A DNA stretch of 64,000 nt. Source: Picochlorum sp. 'celeri'. Taxonomy: Eukaryota > Chlorophyta > Trebouxiophyceae. The position numbers and the translations under genes are program-made. The notes beneath the pieces are model-generated. The model was not told where the DNA came from. It did no database searches and saw only the letters and a list, made by a program, of their open reading frames with translations. Shown piece by piece: positions 29,934 to 40,681 of the stretch; position 1 is the first letter of the stretch; every line of letters starts with the position of its first letter. The DNA lies in NCBI GenBank assembly GCA_010909725.1, contig JAACMV010000014.1, positions 372,001 to 436,000 of the forward strand. Direction: 5' to 3'.

Positions 29934-31280
29934 TCAATCATCTTGTACAGACGTGTCTCTCACATGGACGAATACAGATCCTTTATTTCCTTTGGTGATA
30001 CGAATAGTATTGTCCAAGTACAGCCAATCGACATATCCATCGGCGTCTGTTTCGATTGGAAGGGTAAATGTCAGAAATCCGAATTTGAAAAGGACGCGTG
30101 AGATGACCACTCTTGTTCGTGTTACAGACACAGGTTCTGCACTGGCTTCTGCAATAATACTAATGCCTGGGAAAAGATCTACTCTATTTTGAAGAGCTGT
30201 TCCATCCGCGCTGAGTATTTGCCAGTTTTTCACCACCTTGACCAGCCGCTGTTGCAATGGATTAGCAGTTTCACCTTGCTTTGTCCACAGCAGTCTCCAA
30301 CCTCCACGGCACGCTGGACTATACGCTGGTCTCGGAATACCTGCTCCAGAGTCGAGAATATCGTCAATACACGCTTCAATAGATGAGTCTGATGTAGATG
30401 ACGAAACAGATTCTAACAAGCGCTCCTGTGGCCCATTATCTTTCACAAGAACAAACAGGGTCCCTTTGTTTCCTCGAGACAGTCTGAACTGACCATCTTT
30501 GCTTAAATACGTAACATCAAGCCACCCTTTCCTCTCGTCGCCTAGAAGCCGAAAGGGCACAGGATATGGGATTGTCAATGGAAGGGACTTGAAATAAAAT
30601 GCAGCTGTATCAAACTGAAAATCAATGCGTGTGTGCACCTTGCTCGGCGGTTCCACCGAACTCGTACCAAGAATACCAAATGGAAGCCCCTTTCCTTTCC
30701 TCGGCTCAAAATCCGGGAGCGGCTGCGCATCTGTAGACCCAGCAGCCTCAACTTTTAAAAACCCTACAGTCTTGCCAAAATCCACAATGTTGTTCACCCG
30801 AACACCAGAAGGTCCAGACAGCACTTCTTGAAACACAGAAAACCCATCAACGCCGGTAAACGATCGTTGAATTGGCGACGCTGAGGACGGGCGCGTCGTA
30901 TACAAGAGCCTCCAACGTCCCTGCAGTAGCTTGGACTTTGTAGGATCTTTGACACCCTGCCCGCTCCTCTCCAACTGTTCGACAGCTCGCTCCAAACGAC
31001 TCTGCTCATCTGGACCGATCCCACTGACTCCACGTCCTTTCACACCTGACACAGCGTCCAGGATATCCTGCTCAGCGCTCGTCGACCGAGGCTCCACCAT
31101 AGAAAGGGCAGCACGTGTCACAAGAATAGAACCCCTCACATTCGCACTATTCTGCTTCTTCAATACCAATGTATTACATTTTCTATGCGATGAGATCTTT
31201 TTTGTGGTACTTGAGCGACATTGAGTTGTTGACACCAATTGGTTCACATGTCCATGGACATGTGAAGCAATCCAAGACAT
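29934..31280 (-). CDS. Plastid-lipid-associated (PAP/fibrillin) protein with two PAP domains
   Basis: Intronless ORF of 448 residues. Residues 1-60 form a Ser/Thr/Arg-rich leader fitting plastid import. A first PAP/fibrillin domain (about 65-285) includes LQGRWRLLYTTRPSS, IVDFGKTVGFLKVE, RIDFQFDTAAFYFKSLPL and a closing YLSKDGQFRLSRGNKGTLFV. A second, shorter one (about 300-445) repeats the same landmarks: CRGGWRLLWTKQGETANPLQ, NRVDLFPGISIIAEAS, a strand-rich middle, and YLDNTIRITKGNKGSVFVHV. Fibrillins bind lipids or quinones at thylakoids and plastoglobules. The WLDVTYL/VDWLYL and RxxxGNKGxxFV motifs recur in both halves, so this is an internal duplication. Confidence 0.88.
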   Translation of the reverse strand: MSWIASHVHGHVNQLVSTTQCRSSTTKKISSHRKCNTLVLKKQNSANVRGSILVTRAALSMVEPRSTSAEQDILDAVSGVKGRGVSGIGPDEQSRLERAVEQLERSGQGVKDPTKSKLLQGRWRLLYTTRPSSASPIQRSFTGVDGFSVFQEVLSGPSGVRVNNIVDFGKTVGFLKVEAAGSTDAQPLPDFEPRKGKGLPFGILGTSSVEPPSKVHTRIDFQFDTAAFYFKSLPLTIPYPVPFRLLGDERKGWLDVTYLSKDGQFRLSRGNKGTLFVLVKDNGPQERLLESVSSSTSDSSIEACIDDILDSGAGIPRPAYSPACRGGWRLLWTKQGETANPLQQRLVKVVKNWQILSADGTALQNRVDLFPGISIIAEASAEPVSVTRTRVVISRVLFKFGFLTFTLPIETDADGYVDWLYLDNTIRITKGNKGSVFVHVRDTSVQDD

Positions 31281-31548
31281 GGCGCTGTCTCCTCGTTCTT
31301 CACCGCAATCGCCTTAAGCTCAGTGTGCTGTAGTTTACTTTAAATTCAATTGCAAATACATCCTCAGATATCAGCCTTTGTACATTGAACCATCACGTTA
31401 TGAGTGGTCTAACTAAATAGAGAGTTTAAAAACGTTTTCTGAACCACCTTGGCCATGTCATCATACGTGTCCGTTGCGACTCGAATACAAAAATAAAAGC
31501 AAATTTCTGTACATGTAATACCCAATTATATTTCATTAGAACAATTTC

Positions 31549-32277
31549 ATGGTGAATTCTGTCGCAATAGCTGTTCCAGTGGGCATAGCAGCTGGGGTTT
31601 TTGCCCTCTGGCATGGCCTCACATACTATGAAGTGGACATGAAATGCGAGAAACCAAAGTATTCTGTCCTCAAAAAGCTTGGGACAACAAAGACATGGTA
31701 TGGAAAGACGGTTCCCAAGGCCGAACTTCGTCGGTATGCCCCATACCTGGTTGCATATGTTACTAGTTCTGGTGATTCCACAATGCGGGAGGCCCTTGGG
31801 TCTGGATTCCGCCAAATTGCAGGGTTTATATTCGGAAAGAACACCAGTCCGACTGATGGGTCGAGCTCCAAGGTTGCCATGACCAGTCCAGTCACGTTGG
31901 AATATGCACAGCAGTCTGAGAAGATTGCCATGACCAGTCCAGTCGCAGCTGAATCTCTAGGGGATAACACCTACAAAGTAGCATTCATCATGCCATCAAA
32001 ATACACAAAGGAAACGCTGCCTAAACCCGTGAATAATAATGTCAAGATTGAAGAAGTCGGGTCACACACCATGGCAGCAATGACATGGAGAGGATCAAGC
32101 CCAAGCGAGCAAACCATGATGAGCAAGGCATCCGAGCTCAAGCTACTGTGTGAACAAGAAGGATTGAAAACAAAAGGAAACATACATTTGTATCAATACC
32201 ATCCTCCATTCGCCCCGGCATGGATGAGAATCAATGAGGTCCTGTATGAAATTGATGATATTCCTGCATCAACGTAA
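31549..32277 (+). CDS. SOUL haem-binding family protein
   Basis: Intronless, 242 residues. An N-terminal hydrophobic segment (VAIAVPVGIAAGVFALWHGL) could be a signal anchor. The SOUL/HBP domain follows from YYEVDMKCEKPKYSVLKKL to the end. It has the family pattern SGFRQIAGFIFGKN, a duplicated KVAMTSPV / KIAMTSPV motif, YKVAFIMPSKYTKETLPKP and a final YQYHPPFAPAWMRINEV. Family members bind haem or tetrapyrroles; in algae and plants some act in plastids or the eyespot, others in the cytosol. The last nine coding bases overlap the convergent carrier gene. Confidence 0.93.
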   Translation: MVNSVAIAVPVGIAAGVFALWHGLTYYEVDMKCEKPKYSVLKKLGTTKTWYGKTVPKAELRRYAPYLVAYVTSSGDSTMREALGSGFRQIAGFIFGKNTSPTDGSSSKVAMTSPVTLEYAQQSEKIAMTSPVAAESLGDNTYKVAFIMPSKYTKETLPKPVNNNVKIEEVGSHTMAAMTWRGSSPSEQTMMSKASELKLLCEQEGLKTKGNIHLYQYHPPFAPAWMRINEVLYEIDDIPAST

Positions 32278-33114
32278 TTTCTCATATACTGTCCAAAATG
32301 TAACTTGCCACGGCCCTAATCGAAGCCACGTCATACCAAACCCCTTGTATAAGCCGGAAAGTCCTTCTTGTTGCCATGTCTGCCTCAAGCAGTGGAGAGA
32401 ACTGGAGTAGGCATGGGATGAATCATTCATCATCCTGGATTTGACCACATCTGCCGGCGTGGAAATGAGAGAGCTACAAAATCCAGAGAATAATGATGAT
32501 AGAACATGCGTGCGTGTATCCGATGCTGACAAAGGTATTCTTTCTGATGCAACAATCATATTTTTGATCCAATCATAGGATGTCAGCTCCCCAATATTCA
32601 CCAAGGCTGCTCTCTGTACCGCTGGTCCACATCCCTTCCACATTCCTCGAAGACCCTTTTTCTCAGAATAGAGTACCCGAAAGGCATCAACCACGCCTGA
32701 ATACCGCTGACGAGATGGAGGCTGGGAGGCATCAGCAATCAACCTGACTTTGACCAAATCAAATGGGGATGCTACAAATTGACCCAATGCTCCAGACATA
32801 CACCCAATAATCATCGACTCGTACAGCGATGGAACATGTCCAAGAGCATCCTTGAGCCTTTCAAACGTTGCAATTCGTATACTAGTGTATGGAATGTGTC
32901 TCAACACAGCTGCACTGCACCCAGAATACATGCCCATGAGTCCCCTCTGTCCAACAACATGTCCCACATCCTGCATCTTCACTCTCCATCCTGCTCGCTG
33001 GGAGAGCTGCAATCGTGTCTTGATAAGATCCAAGGGAAAGGTGGCAGTCTCTGCAACACAGGCTGCTGTTGCAGCTGCTGCCAAGCGCTTCTCGTTTGCA
33101 AGAGATGCCACCAT
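32269..33114 (-). CDS. Mitochondrial carrier (UCP/dicarboxylate-like subgroup)
   Basis: Intronless, 281 residues, the usual size for the family. Three repeats each bear a P-x-D/E-x-x-K/R signature: FPLDLIKTRLQL, SPFDLVKVRLIAD and TPADVVKSRMMND. A matching G-containing helix follows each (for example RGLMGMYSGCSAAVLRHIPY). Six membrane helices are expected, in the inner mitochondrial membrane. The first repeat RLQLSQRAG and the second VKVRLIAD resemble uncoupling and dicarboxylate carriers. The substrate cannot be fixed from sequence alone. The stop codon (32271-32269) lies inside the SOUL gene's coding sequence. Confidence 0.93.
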   Translation of the reverse strand: MVASLANEKRLAAAATAACVAETATFPLDLIKTRLQLSQRAGWRVKMQDVGHVVGQRGLMGMYSGCSAAVLRHIPYTSIRIATFERLKDALGHVPSLYESMIIGCMSGALGQFVASPFDLVKVRLIADASQPPSRQRYSGVVDAFRVLYSEKKGLRGMWKGCGPAVQRAALVNIGELTSYDWIKNMIVASERIPLSASDTRTHVLSSLFSGFCSSLISTPADVVKSRMMNDSSHAYSSSLHCLRQTWQQEGLSGLYKGFGMTWLRLGPWQVTFWTVYEKLR

Positions 33115-33320
33115 CCTGTATGATTCAGTTCTTCATCGCATATCAATAGATCGATATTTTTCTGGTGTGTGTCATGTTGGGACCATGCCTAATTAATCAG
33201 TGTGGGTTATGCCTTTGCTGTGCAAATCTGCAGATCTTCATCTAGAGATCTGTTTTGGGGGAAGATCTGTATGGTATATTCTCGCCATTGGATACAGATA
33301 AAACCACATTAAATATTTCG

Positions 33321-34254
33321 ATGGTCAACATGAGGTGTCAGATAGCTGTATATGGAGCTTCTGGCTTTAGTAGATTCTCTACCATCTCCACCAGACGACG
33401 ACCCCAACCTTGTCGACAAGGTCTTGGCTATTATGGCCATAGAAGGTGCACAAGGGTGTGTGGGACGCCATATCGCAACACAAATGAAAGATATATGTAT
33501 GAAGAAGTGTTAGAACTGGATGGAATGGATCTCGAGGATTTGAGGTCATCCATGGATGAGGCAATAGTCGACGAAGAGTACGAGAAAGCTGCATTTTTGA
33601 GGGACAAGATTCATGAATTGGAGAATAATGATCCTGTGTTGAGTTTGGAGAGGGATTTGAAGCTTGCTGTGGAGGAGGAGCGATATGTATGTGCCATGAT
33701 TCACTTCTTTGTGTGTCACCTGTGTTTGCTCATGTGTTGATTTGGTGTTGTAGGATGATGCGGCGAGGCTGAGGGATGAGATTGCTTTATTAAAGCCTCC
33801 TGAAATGGATCCGATATCACCTGATGGTGGATTGCAATCGCTATGCAAGAGTACACGGACAACTGAAGGTGTTCAAGTTGAGGTTCAATCAGTGTACGTG
33901 CCTCAGCATAATAGAATGACAGGGGGGTATATGTTTGCGTATAAAATACATATTACGAATAAAGCGCATCCTACGACCATCAAGCTTGTGTCGAGGCGAT
34001 GGGAGATTACGGATGCAAAGGGACGAGTGAAGGTTGTTGAAGGAGCTGGTGTGATTGGGGAACAGCCCGAGTTGTCGCCTGGTGAGACGTTTACGTATCA
34101 GTCTGTGTGTCCCTTGGAGACGACCACAGGAAGAATGAAGGGCCACTTTGAGATGTATAGCAGGGCGAGTCCAGATTCTAGTTGGAATACAAGCTTTTTG
34201 GTGGATGTTGGCGAATTTCAGTTTGATATTGATGGGCCGAGCACCTTTGAGTAG
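33321..34254 (+). CDS. Plastid-targeted UVR-motif and ApaG-domain protein
   Basis: Exons 33321-33686 and 33754-34254 (donor GTATGT, acceptor TAG) give 288 residues. The leader (MVNMRCQIAVYGASGFSRFS) is Ser/Arg-rich and acid-free for about 45 residues. A paired UVR-like helical region follows (about 65-150): LRSSMDEAIVDEEYEKAAFL, then RDKIHEL, and after the intron AARLRDEIALLKPP. The ApaG/DUF525 domain occupies the last 120 residues: GYMFAYKIHITNKA, LVSRRWEITDAKGR, GEQPELSPGETFTYQS and MKGHFEMYS. The combination is known in plastid proteins of algae and plants. ApaG domains are beta-sandwiches of unclear role, and UVR motifs bind partners in Clp- and UvrB-type proteins. Confidence 0.85.
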
Positions 34255-34403
34255 TGCAATTTTTCACCTTGATGGATGATTTATTTTTTTCGATTTTTTT
34301 CTGCCTGGTCTTCTTCTTTGTAAGAAGAAGTTTCTTTGTATGTTTGTTAAAAAAATAAACACAGGGGTGATTTGATACACATCAGATCCGAAGCAAACAA
34401 TCA

Positions 34404-37400
34404 TTAGGCCTCAACCTCAGCTTTGGGCTTTTTAGCCTCCTCTGGGAGATTGTCCTCTGCTTGTTTCCTCTTCTTGCCAGTGGCGTCTGCATTGTCGTTT
34501 GCTTTTGCCTTTGCCTTTGGACCGCGCTTTTTACCTGCTGGCTTTTCGTCCTCTTCGTTCTCCTTCTCTATCAAGCGGATGAGTGTGTCGCATCGACGTG
34601 CTAATTCTTGTGGGGTTCTGCTCTTGATGAACCAATCGAATCTGAACCTCCATGAATTGCGAATCTCTGCTTTGAGCTCCTCCCATGCACCGTATCCAAG
34701 CTTGTGGACCATGCATATCAAAAATCTATCCTCCTCCTCATTGTACGCTTTGCCCTTGGATGGGCCGTACTGAATCTTCAAATCCTGCCAAGGGTTTTTG
34801 CACTTTGACAATTTCTTGGCAATAGCATCCATGATGGCTGCCTGCCACTGAATTCTTTGTTCTCCTTTTTCAATATTTTTGAAAATTCTGTCAGCATCGT
34901 GCAGTTTGTGACCTCTTTCCTTGAATGCAGCTGCATATTTTCTGATCTCCTCCTCAGTCTTTCCATCAATCTCTTTGCAGATGGCATCAAGATTATCTCG
35001 GCCGTGGCGTTCGCACGAGCGAACAAATGCATTAAAGTCACGTCGACTCCAATTCGTAAATCCTTGGGATAAGAGCAGGTCTCGTTCTTTCAGTTCCTCG
35101 TCCGTGAGAGGTTTTGGATCATCGTCCTTTGGAGCAATAGCTTCATTGATGGCCTCCTCTGATGCTCCCTGTTGCCGCATAGTGTTTTCTCGCTGTTGGA
35201 TACTGTATATGTGAGTATTATAGGCATCTTGCTTTTTGTAGAGTTCAGTAATCCGATCAACATCGAAAAATTGATGCTCTGGCAGATTTGGCATTTTGAT
35301 GGCACGTGGACCTGAAGGCTTGGATCCCTCTTTTCTCGAATTGTTTTCTGCATAGCTCACGATTCTCTTACGCTCTCTCTTTGGTGGATCAACCCAGTTT
35401 GCTCCCATCAATGCCTTGAGTTGCTCTACCTGGTCCTGATTCTCTTCTTCCTTCTCTTTCTTTGCCTCGAAATCGTATGCAGACATGCCACCATCCATCG
35501 CAAACTTCATTGCATCATCGGTGAAGTTCTGCAATTTTTCGTTCAGCTCATTGGTCGTCCTCTCTCCTTTCTGGATAATAGCATCAATATCCTCCTCCGT
35601 GATTTTCGACGGTGCAGAAGAGAAGACCATCTCTGCTCCATAGCGAACCATGCTGAGCAAATCGTCCTTGTTCACACTCTTGGTGTTCTCAACAAGGCGT
35701 CCTTGCTGGATGACAAGTGCATCCAAGCGAAGCTTTTTGTATGCCTTTTCAATAACCTTCTCCTCGATCGCATGCTCTGTGCACAATCTGAACACTTGGA
35801 CTTCTTTCTTCTGACCAATACGATGTGCACGATCCATTGCTTGCAAATCCATCTGGGGATTCCAATCCGAGTCGTACAATATAACAATATCTGCAGTGTA
35901 CAAATTAATACCCAAGCCTCCAGCTCTTGTTGACAAAAGGAAAATGAACTTTTCAGAATCTGGGGCATTGTATGCATCAATCTGTGACTCTCTGTCATCA
36001 CCAGATGTGTTTCCATCAATCCTGCAGTACTTGTATTTTCTATACACGCAATAATCTTCCAAAATATCAATCATACGTGTCATCTGTGAGAACACAAGAA
36101 CTCTGGAACCACGTTCTTGAAGTTTGGGAAGCAATTTATCCAGCAGAACAAGTTTTCCTGCATTCTCCACCAAATGCTCTCCTGTAAAGTATGGTGGTCC
36201 TGGCTCTGCTCCTTGGAACAAATATGGATGGTTGCAACATTTTCTCAATTGCATGACAATATTAAGCAAACGTGATCGATCTGCTCCTCCAGTAACTGCA
36301 TCCATATCCTTCTGCAGCAATGCTGCATAGTATTTCTTCTGCATATCAGACATACCAATCTTCAAAATCGTCTCCTTCTTTGGAGGCAAACTCTTTTCGA
36401 CATCACTCTTAAGTCGACGCAGCAGGAACGGCCTCAGCACCTTGTGCAGCTGCTGAACAACTTCCGCCTCTGCCTCTTTCCCATCCCCTCCAATTTGGAA
36501 CCATTCATCAAACTTCTCTGCCGAGGAGAACACCTCTGGCAACAAAAAGTTGAGCAACGCCCACAATTCATGCAAGTTATTTTGCAAAGGAGTACCAGTG
36601 ATCAAAAGTCGATAGTTTGTCCTGAGAGTTCTCACAACTCTGGAAAGGATTGAATTCTCATTCTTGATGCGATGTGCTTCATCAATAATCACATATCTCC
36701 AGTGGAACTTTTTCCAATGGTTTTTCTCCTTGATCACCATTTCATACGATGTCACAACCACATCAAACTTCCCTGGACTGCACAGGTTCTCTTTTTGATA
36801 TGCACGGTCCTCTGCATTGCCATGAAACTTCACAGCCTTGATCGATGGGCACCACCTTCTGAACTCATTCAACCAATTATGAAGAGTAGATTTGGGAACA
36901 ATGACCATGTGAGGCCCCGTGATACCTCTATACTCTCTGAGATAGGCCAACAGGGAGATTGTTTGCAGTGTCTACATCAAACATTCTTTTTGTCAGGACA
37001 CCTCTTGATGAGGACACAATTGCAGACAGAATATCACACACCTTTCCGAGACCCATCTCATCTGCCAAAATACCATTGATCCCATTATCATACAAATGAA
37101 TCAGCCAATTCAATCCTTGCATCTGGTATTCACGAAGCTTTCCATGAGCAATAATAGATGGCTGTGCGAGCAGCCTATGCCCAGCCATTTCCCCTCCAGT
37201 CTCTTCATCCCTCAACAACTCCTCATCCTCTTGCTCTTCCGTCCGCATGCCTCCATGCCTGCCCTTCTTCTTCCCTTTGCCTTTCAGTGACTCTGCCGGA
37301 GCAAAATGCTGAAACACTTCTGCTTGCTGCAACAAAAAGTCCAGGCGCTTCTTTCCACGCGCAGCCTACATACGATATCATAATACGTCAGCGTGTATTC

Positions 37401-37925
37401 TTTACAATGCCTGAGCACGCACCACCATTCACATACCTCTCCTGCCGCAGCATCAGAGTTCAACTTTGCATGCATTTGCTCAACCTGCTCCTTCCTCTGC
37501 TGCTCCAACAGCTTCAAACGAGCCTTCTCTTTCCGAGCCATCTCCTTTGCCTGCTCATTCTCCAGAACCTGCAGAACACGATATTGAGTAGACTCGTGAG
37601 AAACCACCCAGCCCACGTTGGTATTGTGGACACACTGACAGCTGCCAGTAACGCATTCAAAAAAGCGCCCATCTCGTGCGTCCTATTCCATAACAATAAT
37701 TAAATAATCATTCAAATTCAACCATTTGATAAAACGTACGTCATCAGGAGCTTCTTCCTCCGTGTTATATTCTTCCCCATCGTCAGGCTCTTCCTCTTCC
37801 TCTACGTCACTCGCTGACGCATCTGCTATCGCAAAATCATCATCTGGTGCACCATCCTTGTAGGAAACCTCGTTTTCCTCCCCAGTATCCCCTGCGGCCT
37901 TCACGTCCTTACCCTCTTCAGCCAT
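34404..37925 (-). CDS. ISWI: ISWI-type chromatin-remodelling ATPase
   Basis: Exons 37925-37740, 37682-37437, 37365-37042 and 36971-34404, all in phase 0, give 1107 residues. An acidic N-terminus is followed by an unusual Cys-bearing segment ([20 protein letters not shown]) and a basic coiled coil. The Snf2 ATPase has Walker A in [20 protein letters not shown], the DEAH box in [34 protein letters not shown], and helicase-C motifs [20 protein letters not shown] and [17 protein letters not shown]. The C-terminal HAND-SANT-SLIDE region is present ([20 protein letters not shown], and [19 protein letters not shown]). It slides and spaces nucleosomes in the nucleus. The Lys-rich tail contains [13 protein letters not shown]. 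Confidence 0.96.
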
Positions 37926-38118
37926 CGAGAGTGCTTTCTGATCTTTCTTGTACTGGTGTGAACACCTGAATATCTATCTGTTCAGCAGTCAATATTTCAA
38001 ATAAATTTGTATACTGTATTCGATTGGATGTATCAACGCCGTAGTACGCCAATGAGACTCGGAGCGTTTGAACGTTGGGATTTTTAATTGCTAATTTCGG
38101 AATTTTTACATTTGAATG

Positions 38119-40140
38119 TCATGCTCCAAGCAATGTTTTGACATCCTCTGGGGGGTGGATGGAGGAAATCAGAGCGCTTCTAGATGCGGCATGGTATGCA
38201 TTTGTATACACATCAACAATGCTCGAGGCAATTTTGTCTGCAATAGCGTTCCTGATGCCTTGCTCAATGATGGCTTGGTCTGCTCTGACAGTGCTGCATG
38301 ACGGGTCTTCCAGCTTTGACCACAGTGCAATGGCACCTTGGGCAGCAATGTCCTCGGACAGAGGCTGATTATCTAAAGCTTCATTGCTCTCTGTTTCGCC
38401 ATCGACTGTAATATGCGCCTTTTCAGCGTCATTGGTGGAGCTCTGTGCGCGAAGCAATGTTCCCTCTAAAATCCTTGAAACATCTGTGGCCACCATGCGG
38501 TCCATGGTCTCTTCAATCTTCTCTTGCAATTTCTTAACAAGAGCGGACGCGGATTCGTACGATTCAATCTGACGCCGGATATGACACAAGCAGTTAATAA
38601 TGTACACATACTGCTTGTTTGGATTCATTGCAGATGTTGTGTCATCCAACCTGACTGAGGATTTTGGATTGAGCGCATCTGCTCCCGCAATCACTGAATC
38701 AATGATTGGATCCATAATGTTGAATAACAAGGACTCGAATTCATCATCTTCTGTCACGGAGGCGTCGCCAGTATCGTCTTTATGTAGCAGTGAACTTTCA
38801 TAAAACTTGATGATGCTGACGCCAATGGAGAGTCTGTCACTGTACAAGTCAGGCATGGAGAGGTCCTGAGGAGGGAGTGGGGGCTGCCTCACCAATCTAT
38901 CTCCTCGCTGTTTCATCTGATCTCGTAATAATTTCTCAGCGTTTGACTGGCAGGATCGCAATGTATGTAAAAGCTTTCCATCTTCGCCCATGACTGGTTG
39001 TATGGTTCTCACATAAAATCCAAACAATGTGGTGAGCTGGAAATTCAACACGGGAGATGGAGCAGCCATGAGAATTTGATCCAGGCGTAATTTCAATGGC
39101 CTGCAAATACTATCAAAGATTGTGTCCATGATTTCTTGCAGAGACAAGAGTTTTGATGAATCATCCTCATCCGTCTTGTTGTTGTCTTGTGCTTGCATGT
39201 ATGCCTGTAAACTAGATGTTCGAGAGACAAGACCTCGGGAATCATAGCACCCTTGGAACAAATTGCCTACAAGCTCCATCTCACTCGCAATGGCTGCGTG
39301 CACCCACGCAAGCATATCATTGGCGTATCGCCAAGGATCCGCTGCATGCATTTCAATGGGTCGCGGGCCCTGAGATAGAGCCTGAATGAATTTTTCAAAC
39401 ACGGCTGTTCTGCGAGCCATGGCAATCTCCTCTGCGCAGTACGAGTATAGAGGAGGGCGAGATCGCAACAATTTCATCGCCTTTGGGATCATCTCGGCAA
39501 TTTCTGGGGCATCAGGAGACTCGATTGATTGACACTCGGCCTGAATCCAGGAGCACACATGTTTGAATGCTTCATCTTGCAGCGCAGATAACTCATCCAG
39601 CAACGCCAAACCAGCCTTGTGGTGATACGATAATCCTAATGATCGACAATTACTATGGACAATCTGAACTTTCTTCAGCGCATCGATAAAGGCTTCATTG
39701 ATCACCCCTTCCTGCAGTGTCTGCACATATTCTCGTGGAAGTTGATACTTCTCCTGAAATACATCCAACCATTCCTTTTTGGACTCTGTCAACGATATAG
39801 AATGCTCTAATCTTTCAATATCGTTCAGGACGTTGGAGCATTGCAGCTCTCCCTCGGTCAGAACAGAAGACATGGTGTCACACAAGGACCCCAGCCTTGC
39901 CAAGTCATTGCACACTGTATCAATCGATCCCATGATTGTTTCAGCATCTTCAACAAACCGCGTACTACTCTCAATCAGCCCCTTTTCGATTATGGAACGA
40001 ATGTTTCTGCGATTGTATGCGCTGTTATCGTTGTAAATAGTGGAAAGTGCTGAGAGATCTTTGGACACTTCTGGGCTATCCGTCTTTTGCCCCAAAACTT
40101 TGCTCAACTTGCGCTGCAAACCAGGCGCTACTGTAGACAT
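38119..40140 (-). CDS. COG6: Conserved oligomeric Golgi complex subunit 6
   Basis: Intronless ORF of 673 residues, near the family's usual length. The N-terminus LQRKLSKVLGQKTDSPEVSK, then ALSTIYNDNSAYNRRNIRS, matches the COG6 start. A coiled coil follows (about 55-130), then FIDALKKVQIVHSNCRSL and AGLALLDELSALQDEAFKHV, leading into CSWIQAEC. The rest is helical, typical of tethering-complex subunits. COG tethers vesicles returning within the Golgi, and COG6 belongs to lobe B. No membrane segment is present, consistent with peripheral attachment. Confidence 0.88.
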   Translation of the reverse strand: MSTVAPGLQRKLSKVLGQKTDSPEVSKDLSALSTIYNDNSAYNRRNIRSIIEKGLIESSTRFVEDAETIMGSIDTVCNDLARLGSLCDTMSSVLTEGELQCSNVLNDIERLEHSISLTESKKEWLDVFQEKYQLPREYVQTLQEGVINEAFIDALKKVQIVHSNCRSLGLSYHHKAGLALLDELSALQDEAFKHVCSWIQAECQSIESPDAPEIAEMIPKAMKLLRSRPPLYSYCAEEIAMARRTAVFEKFIQALSQGPRPIEMHAADPWRYANDMLAWVHAAIASEMELVGNLFQGCYDSRGLVSRTSSLQAYMQAQDNNKTDEDDSSKLLSLQEIMDTIFDSICRPLKLRLDQILMAAPSPVLNFQLTTLFGFYVRTIQPVMGEDGKLLHTLRSCQSNAEKLLRDQMKQRGDRLVRQPPLPPQDLSMPDLYSDRLSIGVSIIKFYESSLLHKDDTGDASVTEDDEFESLLFNIMDPIIDSVIAGADALNPKSSVRLDDTTSAMNPNKQYVYIINCLCHIRRQIESYESASALVKKLQEKIEETMDRMVATDVSRILEGTLLRAQSSTNDAEKAHITVDGETESNEALDNQPLSEDIAAQGAIALWSKLEDPSCSTVRADQAIIEQGIRNAIADKIASSIVDVYTNAYHAASRSALISSIHPPEDVKTLLGA

Positions 40141-40681
40141 TTTTCTATGTGTTATATCTAATATGTGCTTGTTCTTGGTATCTATCGAGTGTAAACCTAA
40201 AACCAGAGGTACGACAAGTAGCCTTTCATCGTCCCTTTGCTAGTACAACGTCACATCTATGACTTCCATAGCCATTAAATATCTTCAATATACAATTTTA
40301 TATGAGTTTCAGGCAAGATCAGTTCAATGTATCCGGGGAATTTGAAGATCCATCCGTGTGGCACTCGATCTCTGTGGCCAATTTCGAGTCCGGACAGGAA
40401 GGGTCTTTGACCGTTCCTAGTAAACGAACGTTCACCGCGTTGTTTCTCGGACCTTGTTGTCAATGACACAGGCATCATCGGTCAAATGGTCTGCTTATAT
40501 CAAATACTGCACTATATAAAATTGATTGCAGGTGTCGGATGGATTGGAGGCCCTGCATTATGGAGGACATTGATGTGTAACTGCCCCGAGTCTACCGTTG
40601 CGTTGACTGTTTGGTATTTCTGCGTGTATCACGGATACGTCGTTACATCCTTTGGAAAAATATACCTTGTATCTCGTAGTT
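40141..40681. other. Intergenic region
   Basis: 541 nt between the divergent COG6 and TBC genes. A 67-codon ORF on the - strand (40478-40275, MMPVSLTTRSEKQ) contains GWIFKFPGYIELILPE, which looks protein-like, but I do not recognise it and do not call it a gene. No RNA gene seen. Confidence 0.35.
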
